In this document: one piece after another, positions 36,360 to 44,637 of the stretch
Layout of the letters: every line of letters begins with the position of its first letter
Position numbering within the stretch: the first letter of the stretch is position 1
Assembly: GCF_024508235.1 (NCBI RefSeq)
Contig: NZ_CP101943.1
Coordinates: forward strand, 124,001-188,000
Source: Halococcus qingdaonensis
GTDB taxonomy: Archaea; Halobacteriota; Halobacteria; Halobacteriales; Halococcaceae
Length of the DNA stretch: 64,000 bases
Direction of reading: 5' to 3'
Made by a program: the position numbers and the translations under genes
Notes under the pieces: generated by a model
What the model saw: only the letters and a program-made list of their open reading frames with translations
What the model was told of the DNA's origin: nothing
The model's database searches: none

Positions 36360-38540
36360 GTGACCGCCGAGAAACGGACGAGAACGCGATCGCTGACGCC
36401 CCTCGGCTGCGGTCTCGTGATCGCCATCGTCGTTCTCTCGGCCATCGCTTTGCCGGTCGGGACGGCGCTCGGACACACCGACGACGTCGGGATCCGCCAG
36501 GTCGCGAACAACTCCAGCGTCCAGCAGGAGGACCCGCAAGCGGTCGACGACGACGGCAACGTCTCCGAGCTCCAGGGCGCGCTCTCCGATCGGCTCGGCG
36601 AGACGCTCATCGACTGTTCGGAGGGGCTTGAGGTCGGCAACTACGACGCCTGCAACCGATCGAAGGAGTACCCCGACTGGCTCGGCAAATACGTCAACGT
36701 CACCCGGAGCTCGGATTCGGAGACCAACAACACCGACGAATTCCAGGAAGCCAGGGACAATCAGACATCGTACACAAATGACGTCCAGCGCTTTCGCAAG
36801 ACCGTCGACCAGTACCGCACTGCACGCGAAAGCGGCCGGACCGAGCGTGCCCGCCGGCTCGCCCGTCGTGCTCAACGGCTCTCCCAACAGATCAACGAAA
36901 CCGGCGCTCGACTGACCGACGACTACCGCGCGATCGACAACGGTACGACACAGAACTTCTCGGCGGCGATCGCGACAACCAACGAGACCACCGAAAACGT
37001 CTCCGCGGTCGCCGACACGCTCAGCGTCGAGCAGTTCGTGAACACGACGGTCACGGCCTCGACGGCTGACAACCGGATCACGTTCAACGACTCACTCGTC
37101 GTGAGCGGCTATCTCAGAACGGCCAACGGCACGCCGCTTGCCAATCGTACCGTCGTATTGGAGGCCGACAACCGACTCCGACGGACTACCACTGACAAGG
37201 CCGGCCAGTACGTCATCACCTACCGTCCGGCGTTGCTCCCGCTCGATACGCGCCGGCTGACGGTGCGCTATCGACCGTCGACCCTGTCGATCTATCGGAG
37301 CAACCGGACAACCGTCCCCATCGATGTTCGCCAGGTGACGCCGACGCTCCAGGCGGAGACGACCCCCAAGACCGTTGGTTTCGACGAGCTGCTGTCGGTC
37401 ACCGGTCGCGTCGCCGTCAACGACAGCGGCGTCGGCTCCGTACCGGTCGCCGTCTCGATCGACGGCCAGGAGTTCACCCTCGCCGACGGCAGCCGCGTCC
37501 GGACGGGCTCCGAGGGCCGTTTCAAAATGGCTCACGAGCTCCCGGCCGACGTTGCCCCCGGCCGGCAACGCGTTCGTGTCTCCATGCCCCTCGAGAACCG
37601 GTCGGTCGCCAGAACGAACACGTCGATCCCGGTGACGATCACGCGGACACCGACGCAGCTGTCGCTCAACGCCACTCAGGAGTCGGTCAATGGCTCGGCC
37701 GTCGGCGGGCCGATCGTCCACGTCGAGGGCCAACTCAGCGCCAACGGAACGCCCGTCACGAACCAAACGGTAGCGGTCGGGCTGAACAACTCGACGACGT
37801 CCGTCACGACCGACGAGAACGGCAGCTACGACGCCAACGTTACGGTGCCCGAAGGCGTCTTCGCCGATCAGACGGGCACGACGATGGCGACGATCGGTGC
37901 GACCTTCGAGGGTGGAGAGACGAACCTCGAATCGTCGCGTCGTCACACGACCATCGAGCTGATGGTGCCAGCCCAGACGACCGGCCTCATCGAACAGCTC
38001 GTGGCCGCTTTCAGGACGCTCCCGATCAGCTATCAGCTGTTGCTCGGGCTCGGTATCGTAGTCGTGCTCGGCGCCCTTGGTTCGGTGCTCCGGCGATGGC
38101 TCGGCATCACCGAAGACGACACGGACGATGCCTCGTCGACGTCGGCGAGTGGGGCCACAGACAGCACCGACGACCCGCGCGAAGGGCTCAGAGCGCTGCT
38201 CAGGGCGGCCCGCGAGGAGCTATCCGCGGGTGATGCCGACGGTGCCGTCGGGTTCGCGTACACGGCCGTTCGACGAGTCCTGGGTCGCGATCCCGAACTC
38301 GGGGGCGCACGAACCCACTGGGAGTTCCTCGATGCGTGTATCGATCGTGGGCTCGGCGACCGACAGCTCGGGGCGCTCAGACGACTGACCGAACGCTACG
38401 AGCGCGCAACGTTCTCCCAGCGATCGGTCTCGACGGACACGGCCTCCTCGGCGCTTGACGATGCCCAGACGATGACCGATCCGGACGAGCAAGCATCGGC
38501 TGAGAACCCGGACTCAGATGTTGATTCGAGATCGGAGTGA
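36360..38540 (+). CDS. Ig-like repeat membrane protein with cytoplasmic DUF4129 domain
   Basis: This 726-residue protein starts at GTG 36360. A signal-anchor helix (about 14-36) leads to an outside helical domain (about 50-215). Three Ig/CarboxypepD-reg-like repeats follow (about 220-545), each with a GQYVITY, GRFKMAHEL or GSYDANVTV type strand. One membrane helix (about 553-578) leads to a cytoplasmic DUF4129 domain (about 603-700) containing GLRALLRAAREELSAGDADG and THWEFLDAC. DUF4129 proteins often sit near transglutaminase-like or MoxR/DUF58 genes, but none is visible here. With the adjacent lipoprotein and FtsX system it looks like part of an envelope-assembly cluster. Confidence 0.8.
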   Translation: MTAEKRTRTRSLTPLGCGLVIAIVVLSAIALPVGTALGHTDDVGIRQVANNSSVQQEDPQAVDDDGNVSELQGALSDRLGETLIDCSEGLEVGNYDACNRSKEYPDWLGKYVNVTRSSDSETNNTDEFQEARDNQTSYTNDVQRFRKTVDQYRTARESGRTERARRLARRAQRLSQQINETGARLTDDYRAIDNGTTQNFSAAIATTNETTENVSAVADTLSVEQFVNTTVTASTADNRITFNDSLVVSGYLRTANGTPLANRTVVLEADNRLRRTTTDKAGQYVITYRPALLPLDTRRLTVRYRPSTLSIYRSNRTTVPIDVRQVTPTLQAETTPKTVGFDELLSVTGRVAVNDSGVGSVPVAVSIDGQEFTLADGSRVRTGSEGRFKMAHELPADVAPGRQRVRVSMPLENRSVARTNTSIPVTITRTPTQLSLNATQESVNGSAVGGPIVHVEGQLSANGTPVTNQTVAVGLNNSTTSVTTDENGSYDANVTVPEGVFADQTGTTMATIGATFEGGETNLESSRRHTTIELMVPAQTTGLIEQLVAAFRTLPISYQLLLGLGIVVVLGALGSVLRRWLGITEDDTDDASSTSASGATDSTDDPREGLRALLRAAREELSAGDADGAVGFAYTAVRRVLGRDPELGGARTHWEFLDACIDRGLGDRQLGALRRLTERYERATFSQRSVSTDTASSALDDAQTMTDPDEQASAENPDSDVDSRSE

Positions 38541-38583
38541 TATCTGAACTACCCTGACGATAGGGGATTGATCGTGGGCACAG

Positions 38584-38807
38584 AAAGAGAGTACATTTCG
38601 TGTGCTCTCCACCACAAGTACTGCAGGTCCGTATCACGTTGGTCGACACAAAGAGAGTACATTTCGTGTGCTATCGAGGCCAACCAACACGGAACGTGGC
38701 GGATATCAGAAAACCATTAGAGAGTACATTTTGTGTGCTATTGAGCTCAATCGGCAAGGTGGAAAGCGGAGACTAGGAAGACGAAAAGAGAGTACATTTC
38801 GTGTGCT
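38584..38807 (+). repeat. Four 23-base direct repeats, 66-68 base period
   Basis: Copies lie at 38584-38606, 38650-38672, 38717-38739 and 38785-38807. All contain GAGAGTACATTTCGTGTGCT, with one C to T change in the third. Starts are 66, 67 and 68 bases apart. The last copy overlaps the stop codon of orc1/cdc6. The sequences between are unrelated to one another. Confidence 0.9.
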
Positions 38808-39993
38808 ATCCTTCTATCTCCTCGCGCGTCTCGATGACTAGTTCTGGATCAAGGTCGAGTTGATACTCGAAGTACTGCCCACCACTCCGTCCTTGATTTC
38901 GCTTGTCGCGTTGCAGAAATCCCAACATGTGGAGATCCGCGAGATGATCCTGTATACTCTTCAGCGATGTCAGTGGCGTCGTTGCCCAGGATTCTGCAAC
39001 CTGTTCATACGTCTCTCGAATCTCTTTGGAACGCGCCGGAGTATCATCACGTTTCTCGAGGCGTGCAATCGTCTCGAGGACATACTGCGAATGATCCGTC
39101 TGGTCTCGTATTCGATTGGCGAGTCGTCCACGTTGGACGAGTTCACGAGCAGTCTCGATATGGTCATCAATCACACAGCTATCGCCTGCTCGTTCGGCAA
39201 CCTCTCCCCCGACACGAAGCAAATCGATCGCCTGGCGAGCATTCCCCATGTCTTGTGCCGAAATCGCTGATGCCATTCCAACCGCGGATTGCTCCCATCC
39301 GTCTTCGACAAACGCTTGCTCTGCACGGTCTTTGAGGATTGCTTTGAGTTCTGTTGCATCATAAGGACTGAACGAGATCTCGTTTTCCATTAGTGTGTCT
39401 TTCACCTTTGGGGAGAGGGTTTTTCGGAACGTGTAGTTGTTACTGATTCCAATGATGCCGACTCTTGCATCGCTCAGATGCCCGTTTGACCGAGCCCGTG
39501 GTAGTTCATACAACAACGTGTCGACCTCATCAAGGTGGTCGATCTCATCAAAAACGAACAGGTGGGTTCCACCGACACGATCGAGTTGTTGATAGAGCTC
39601 TTCGAAGGCATCGCCCGTTCCGAGCCCCCGCTTTGGAAACCGACTTGCATCCTGTGGAAGAAGCTTGTTCACAAGCACGCGGATAATCATAAAGAGTGTC
39701 TTGCTGTTGCAGTTCACGTTGTGGATATGGAGATCATCTGCTTCATCTCGTGACTGCACCTCATCGTTGAGGGCATCCATCATGTACGTCGTCACAGCTG
39801 TCTTTCCGAGCCCAGCCTTTCCATACAACATGACATTCTCGGGATCGCGTCCAAAGAGAACGTCCTGCAGTGCGTAGCGATACTCCTCGATTTCTTGCTC
39901 TCGCTTCAAAATCGATTCTGGTTGATAGCTTTCGTTCAGGACTTCCTTGTTCGAGAAAATAGTATCCGTAATATCAGCAAATGGTCCTGGCAT
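38806..39993 (-). CDS. orc1/cdc6: Orc1/Cdc6-family replication initiator
   Basis: This 395-residue AAA+ protein has Walker A GKAGLGKTA (58-66), Walker B HLFVFDEIDHL (144-154) and sensor 1 around GIIGISNNYTF. The lid domain has DMGNARQAIDLLRVGGEVAE (sensor 2 Arg). A C-terminal winged helix (about 300-395) would bind origin repeats. It marks origins and helps load the MCM helicase. The gene is slightly AT-richer than its neighbours. A TTTTAAGT box lies 32 bases before the ATG, so the message is probably leaderless. Haloarchaea have several Orc proteins, each tied to its own origin; the five flanking repeats fit that pattern. Confidence 0.92.
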   Translation of the reverse strand: MPGPFADITDTIFSNKEVLNESYQPESILKREQEIEEYRYALQDVLFGRDPENVMLYGKAGLGKTAVTTYMMDALNDEVQSRDEADDLHIHNVNCNSKTLFMIIRVLVNKLLPQDASRFPKRGLGTGDAFEELYQQLDRVGGTHLFVFDEIDHLDEVDTLLYELPRARSNGHLSDARVGIIGISNNYTFRKTLSPKVKDTLMENEISFSPYDATELKAILKDRAEQAFVEDGWEQSAVGMASAISAQDMGNARQAIDLLRVGGEVAERAGDSCVIDDHIETARELVQRGRLANRIRDQTDHSQYVLETIARLEKRDDTPARSKEIRETYEQVAESWATTPLTSLKSIQDHLADLHMLGFLQRDKRNQGRSGGQYFEYQLDLDPELVIETREEIEG

Positions 39994-40020
39994 GCTCTGT
40001 CACCTACTACATACACTAGT

Positions 40021-40028
40021 ACTTAAAA
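40021..40028 (-). promoter_or_regulatory. TATA box of orc1/cdc6
   Basis: TTTTAAGT on the minus strand lies 28-35 bases upstream of the ATG at 39993. Confidence 0.55.
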
Positions 40029-40119
40029 CCTTACTTCGTGAGATTCGTCTGTTTCCCCGTTAATCGAGGACATCGCCGACAACCGCTGTCTCTGCCTGCA
40101 AGGGCCGGTTGAAAACGAG

Positions 40120-40142
40120 AGCACACGAAATGTACTCTCTCT
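40120..40142 (-). repeat. Inverted fifth copy of the orc-linked repeat
   Basis: Read on the minus strand this is AGAGAGAGTACATTTCGTGT followed by GCT. It matches the array at 38584-38807 in 22 of 23 positions but faces it. It lies between the orc1/cdc6 promoter and the aldo/keto reductase stop. Confidence 0.88.
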
Positions 40143-40156
40143 CTCCGAGCCCGTGC

Positions 40157-40966
40157 CTAGTTCCAGGGCGCGTGGCCGGGATCGATGAGGTGCTCGCGCC
40201 GCTCGATGGCGTCGATCCGTGCGATGTCCGCTTCGTCCAACGTCATCTCTCCGGCGGCGAGGTTGTCCCGCATGTGCTCTTCGCTGCTCGCTTTCGGGAT
40301 CACGGCGACGTTGTCCTTGGCGAGGAGCCACGCAATCGACACCTGTGCCGGCGTCGCGTCGTGTTTGTCCGCGACCGCCTCGATCGCGGGCACCTCGAAA
40401 ACTCTCCCCTGAGCGAGCGGTGAGTATGCCACCAGCCAGTGGTCGTGACGCTGGGCGTCCGCGAGCAGCTCCTCCTGGGGCCGTAGTGGATGCATCTCTA
40501 CCTGGTGGGCGGCAAGCGGCGCGTCGAGTACGTCACGCGCCTCATCGAGCAGTTTGGGCGTGAAATTCGACAGGCCGACATGGCGGATCTTCCCCGCGTT
40601 GTAGGCCTCATCGAAGGCGGGCAAAATCGCCTCGTGGTCGTACTCTCCCGACGGCCAGTGGACGTACAGTAGATCGACGTAGTCGACGCCGAGCCGGTCG
40701 AGACAGCCGTCGATCGCCCCCTTCACGTCGTCCGTACTCGATGGGAGATCGACGTGGACGGTTTTGGTCGCGATGAAGACGTCCTCACGGTCGACCGACG
40801 ACGAGGCGATCCCCTCGCCGACGTACTGTTCGTTGCCGTAGGCATGGGCCGTATCGATCGCCCGATAGCCGACATCGAGCGCCGTTCGCACGTTGTCGGT
40901 CCACTGTGGTTGGTCGTTCTCGGAGTAGGTTCCCAGTCCGATCCGTGGGAGATCTTCGATCGGCAT
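40157..40966 (-). CDS. Aldo/keto reductase
   Basis: This 269-residue TIM-barrel oxidoreductase uses NADPH to reduce aldehydes or ketones. The catalytic tetrad is visible: Asp38 and Tyr43 in AIDTAHAYGNE, Lys68 in ATKTVHVD and His103 in LLYVHWPSGE. The cofactor end has VIPKASSEEHMRDNL. ATG 40966 (MPIEDLPRIGLGTYS) is chosen because the family begins here; an upstream in-frame start adds 25 unrelated residues. It is related to 2,5-diketogluconate reductase types. No operon partners. Confidence 0.9.
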   Translation of the reverse strand: MPIEDLPRIGLGTYSENDQPQWTDNVRTALDVGYRAIDTAHAYGNEQYVGEGIASSSVDREDVFIATKTVHVDLPSSTDDVKGAIDGCLDRLGVDYVDLLYVHWPSGEYDHEAILPAFDEAYNAGKIRHVGLSNFTPKLLDEARDVLDAPLAAHQVEMHPLRPQEELLADAQRHDHWLVAYSPLAQGRVFEVPAIEAVADKHDATPAQVSIAWLLAKDNVAVIPKASSEEHMRDNLAAGEMTLDEADIARIDAIERREHLIDPGHAPWN

Positions 40967-41320
40967 CGTCCCGAACTTCGTTCGCTGCTCGCTTGACGCT
41001 GGTGTTTGGCGACGGTGTGTTCTCACGGCAACCGGCTCCACCGTCGCCCCACTCGGCAGTGTGCATCGTATCGGCTCTCACCATCATTATCCGTGCGTCT
41101 CGACCACAACGACGCTACGGGCCACGCTCGACCGTCCTTTTTCCGGACACCCTCCGTGCCTGTCTCGAGGGAGTCTATTAGACCCCACCCCGCGAAGACA
41201 CGGTATGGCATGGAACTCGTATGGTGCCTCGACGGCCGCGACAGAACGGCCACCCGCAGACACCGTCGGCAGTGACGCTCTCAGGGAACGGTGGCGCTCA
41301 CACCCCGGAGTCATCCGACG

Positions 41321-42253
41321 ATGACGATCGAACGACTCGGTGTTCATACCTCGGTCGCGGAACTCTTTCCACCGGCCGTGTTGCGGGACGCACTCGCCGA
41401 TACCGGGCCCACAGTCCGGATCGTCGAGACCGACGACGAGCTCGCCGCCTGTGATGCGCTCGTCACGTTCGACTACGAGGAGTCGTTTCTGCAGGCCGAT
41501 CTCGCGTGGATCCACTCGATCTTAGCCGGCGTCGATCACTTCCCGTTCGATGCACTCGCCGATCGGGGAACGCTGCTCACGAACAGCGCCGGTATCCATG
41601 GTGATAGCGTCGGCGAGACGGTCGCCGGCTACATGCTGATGTTCGCCCGCGGGCTGCACACCCAGCGCACGAACCAACTCCACCAGGAGTGGGCGTATCC
41701 ACCATGGGACGCCGCGTTCACCCTTGACGGTGAATCGCTCTGTGTGATCGGGTTGGGGACGCTTGGGCGGGCCATCGCCATGCGAGCGGACGCACTCGGC
41801 ATGGACGTTACCGGGATCAAGCGTACGCCGATACCCATCGATCACGTCGAGACCGTCTATCCGCCCGACGATCTCCATGAGGCCGTCGCCGAGGCACGGT
41901 TCGTCGCACTTGCCGTGCCGCTGACCGACCGGACCACCGACCTCATCGGCGAATCCGAGTTTCGGATGCTGCGCGACGATGCCTACCTCATCAACGTCGC
42001 CCGCGGGGGCGTCATCGAGCAGTCGGCACTCGTCGACGCGTTGGAATCGGCGTCACTCGCCGGGGCGGCACTCGACGTGTTCGAGACCGAACCGCTCCCG
42101 GACGAATCGCCGTTGTGGGGGATGGACAACGTGATCGTGACCTCGCATGCGGCCGCAGCGAACCGCGAGTACTACCAGCGGGTGGCCGCGCTCGTTCGTG
42201 AGAATCTGCGCCGACTCGACGCCGACGAATCACTCACCAACCAGGTCGTTTGA
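41321..42253 (+). CDS. D-2-hydroxyacid dehydrogenase
   Basis: This 310-residue NAD(P)-dependent enzyme belongs to the D-isomer 2-hydroxyacid dehydrogenases. Seen are the nucleotide-binding VIGLGTLGRAIAMRA (about 144-158), the catalytic Arg region INVARGGVIEQSALVDAL, the Glu in ALDVFETEPLPDESPLW and the His in VIVTSHAAAAN. It resembles haloarchaeal D-2-hydroxyacid dehydrogenases such as DdhA types. ATG 41321 is preferred to GTG 41291. Upstream, 41042-41320 contains no gene that I can support. Confidence 0.9.
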   Translation: MTIERLGVHTSVAELFPPAVLRDALADTGPTVRIVETDDELAACDALVTFDYEESFLQADLAWIHSILAGVDHFPFDALADRGTLLTNSAGIHGDSVGETVAGYMLMFARGLHTQRTNQLHQEWAYPPWDAAFTLDGESLCVIGLGTLGRAIAMRADALGMDVTGIKRTPIPIDHVETVYPPDDLHEAVAEARFVALAVPLTDRTTDLIGESEFRMLRDDAYLINVARGGVIEQSALVDALESASLAGAALDVFETEPLPDESPLWGMDNVIVTSHAAAANREYYQRVAALVRENLRRLDADESLTNQVV

Positions 42254-42517
42254 GCCACGGCTTCCCCCATTTGACTCAGTTCCGCCGCCCGTTGACTACT
42301 GCATACAAGGTGCGTATCAGTCAGGAAATCGCATTCATCGACATACAAAATGTAATATTTGGCAACTCTTTGAGCAAATTTCCGAGTTTCGTGAATTTAC
42401 TTGTACAGATTCACTATCTTCTCAAGCTATTTGTGATAGAAAAATGTTAAAACACAACAAAGATATTGAATTCGGTATGACGCAACTGAAATCGGTGCTT
42501 CGAGTGAGGTGTGCGAG

Positions 42518-43402
42518 CTACGCCTGTTCGAACTCCACGTCCTCGCTGACAGTGATATCGCCGGTGACCTCTGTGTAGGGGTAGGGCATACCGATACCGG
42601 CAGCGTCGAAGCGTTTCTTGACGGCCTCAGTGAACGCTGCAACTGTTGGAGCGTATCCCGTCTTGTTCGGGTCGATCCAGAGACGTCCCGAGAGCACCAC
42701 CGCCGAATCGCCGAGACTCGTTACGGGTGCCGAGGGTTCTTGACTCGTGAGTGCCCCATCGAGGTTCTGTGCTACGTCGACGATGATTTCGCGGGCATCT
42801 TCGATATCGGCGTCGTATTCGATACCGAAATCGACCCCCACGCGAAGTTCGTCGTTACCCATCGGGTTGGTCACGACGGCGTTCACGAGATCGCTGTTCG
42901 GGACGGTCATCTCTTCGTTATCGAAGGAATTGAGCTTCGTCACTCGCAACTGAACATCCTCGACCACCCCGACGTTATCGTTCCATTCGATCCAGTCGCC
43001 CGTCTGAAACGGCTCGTCCTGGATGATGAAAATCCCGGCGACGAAGTTCGAGATGAGATCCTGTGCGGCGAAGCCGACCGCCAGAGCGAGAGCGCCAGCA
43101 AGTGTCCCAAACGCGGCTAGAACGACGCCTGCACCCGCGATTGTAGCGGCGATTGCAAGCGCCACTACCGCAGTGATCGCGACGACGGTACTGATAGTGA
43201 GACTGGTGATGGTTTCGTCGACGCCACGACTATCGAGGGCGCTTCGCAGCGCTCGGACGACGAGTGCCTTCCCAACGTAGTAGATGACAACGAACGCAAC
43301 GAGGAACAGAATGATTGTTACTGCGGCGCTTACGAGCGCGGGTCCATACTGGTTAAGCAACGCCTGCGGGTCGAGTGAAAACCCCTGTTGGAGTGGTATC
43401 AT
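42518..43402 (-). CDS. Small-conductance mechanosensitive channel (MscS family)
   Basis: This 294-residue protein has three N-terminal helices (about 15-45, 65-88 and 90-120). They are followed by the pore-lining glycine/alanine-rich helix GTLAGALALAVGFAAQDLISNFVAG and the beta domain FQTGDWIEWNDNVGVVEDVQLRVTKL. It opens under membrane tension to release osmolytes after hypo-osmotic shock. ATG 43402 (MIPLQQ) is favoured; six more codons upstream are in frame. The Glu/Asp-rich C-terminal domain is typical for halophiles. It stands alone between AT-richer spacers. Confidence 0.92.
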   Translation of the reverse strand: MIPLQQGFSLDPQALLNQYGPALVSAAVTIILFLVAFVVIYYVGKALVVRALRSALDSRGVDETITSLTISTVVAITAVVALAIAATIAGAGVVLAAFGTLAGALALAVGFAAQDLISNFVAGIFIIQDEPFQTGDWIEWNDNVGVVEDVQLRVTKLNSFDNEEMTVPNSDLVNAVVTNPMGNDELRVGVDFGIEYDADIEDAREIIVDVAQNLDGALTSQEPSAPVTSLGDSAVVLSGRLWIDPNKTGYAPTVAAFTEAVKKRFDAAGIGMPYPYTEVTGDITVSEDVEFEQA

Positions 43403-43806
43403 GTGATCGCGTGCCGACAATCACAGAGGCCAGTCATGAATGTTTCTGTTTCCAACAACACAGTTGTTTACAACCAGCTATGAAATTCGTATCTGTCAAG
43501 TGTGTTATGGTTGGCAGAGTAGTCCGTCTGGAGCCAATGGCAACTCAGACCATCCAACCCTCAGATGAGGGTGTCTCCGCAGCGTGCTACGGAAACAAAT
43601 CGTACTATCAGAATTCCTCAGATTCCGGTGTTCAAATGGATATACAACTGTCATAATGGGCTACTGCTGACTACACGCTCTATATCTCGCACGCTGATTC
43701 TATCAGATAATGTGTCATTCTTGAAATCCGGCGGCAAAGACCTCATCAAGCACCACTAGCTGGCTGGCAAAGATGGAGTTTTACCTCTGGACTCCAGAGA
43801 ATCCCT
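43403..43806 (+). other. Intergenic, no gene seen
   Basis: This 400-base spacer of lower GC has no convincing frame or repeat. 42254-42517, on the other side of the channel gene, is similar: AT-rich and apparently empty. Confidence 0.6.
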
Positions 43807-44424
43807 GTGGAACCGGATGATAACCATCGTGGCTGGGCTGAACGCTCGGGAGAATTTTCGCCGACATACTACGCTCAGCTCGGCGCGAACACCGTCAGTG
43901 AGACTCTCGCCACGACGTGTGACTACTACCTGCCTGAGGACGCCGCGATTCTCGAGATCGGCTGTAGCTCCGGCCGTCATCTCACCCATCTTCGTGAGAA
44001 CGGGTTCACCAACCTCACCGGTATCGACATCAACGACGAGTCGTTTGCCGTGATGGCCGATCAGTATCCCGAACTCGCTGCAACAGGCACGTTTCACACG
44101 GGGCTGATCGAAGAGATCGTCCCCGAATTTGCCGACAACGACTTCGATCTCGTCTACTCGGTCGAAACCCTGCAGCACATTCAACCGCAGAACACGTGGG
44201 TGTTCGAGGAACTGGCTCGTATCACCAGCAATCTGCTGATAACCGCCGAGAACGAGGGCAACGGCCCACAGCGTGGCCGAGAAGATGCACAAGTGAGCTA
44301 CGTCAACGACGAATTTCCACTTTATTTCCGAAACTGGAAGCGAATATTCACCGATCTCGGGTTCGCTCAACTCTCGTACGAACCAAGCAAGCGCGATACG
44401 ATTCGTACATTTCAGGCATTGTGA
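43807..44424 (+). CDS. SAM-dependent class I methyltransferase
   Basis: This 205-residue Rossmann-fold methyltransferase has motif I AAILEIGCSSGRHLTHL (46-62), an acidic residue after the second strand (LTGIDINDES) and motif IV-like FDLVYSVETLQHIQP. The substrate is unknown; the fold covers small molecules, lipids and proteins. GTG 43807 opens the frame. The C-terminus (FRNWKRIFTDLGFAQLSYEP) is typical. No operon partner can be seen, and the following 200 bases contain no clear gene. Confidence 0.85.
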   Translation: MEPDDNHRGWAERSGEFSPTYYAQLGANTVSETLATTCDYYLPEDAAILEIGCSSGRHLTHLRENGFTNLTGIDINDESFAVMADQYPELAATGTFHTGLIEEIVPEFADNDFDLVYSVETLQHIQPQNTWVFEELARITSNLLITAENEGNGPQRGREDAQVSYVNDEFPLYFRNWKRIFTDLGFAQLSYEPSKRDTIRTFQAL

Positions 44425-44637
44425 GATGGTGTCCGCATGGATTTCGAGGTCAGGAATATCCTCATGGGACTGGCCGCAAGCGGCACAATCGGAGTCGGTC
44501 TCCGGTTCCACCTGGATTGGTATCGGCGCGCCGGTATATGCGGTCCCACCTTGGATGATACTGAGTGTCCTATTGCTCGCGGCGTTCGTAGTCGTACAGG
44601 CTCAGTTAGGAATTCGAGATGTAGACGTATGCGACGG

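Larger units (their letters stand above)
38541..40156. other. Candidate replication origin around orc1/cdc6
   Basis: The orc1/cdc6 gene is bracketed by five copies of a 23-base sequence that includes GTACATTTCGTGTGCT. Four are in direct array at its 3' side and one inverted at its 5' side. Orc1/Cdc6 proteins of archaea usually bind repeated boxes next to their own gene. The repeat is not the common haloarchaeal ORB sequence that I recall, so it would be specific to this Orc subtype. No clear AT-rich unwinding element stands out. Confidence 0.6.

Noticed and set aside
38584-38807. CRISPR array
   Set aside because: There are only four repeats of 23 bases with 43-45 base spacers, no cas genes nearby, an inverted copy on the other side of orc1/cdc6, and the last repeat overlaps a coding end. 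An Orc-binding array fits better.
43756-44511. Minus-strand frame of 251 codons opposite the methyltransferase
   Set aside because: The methyltransferase has the canonical SAM motifs. Only the short cysteine-rich start outside the gene is noted as a finding.
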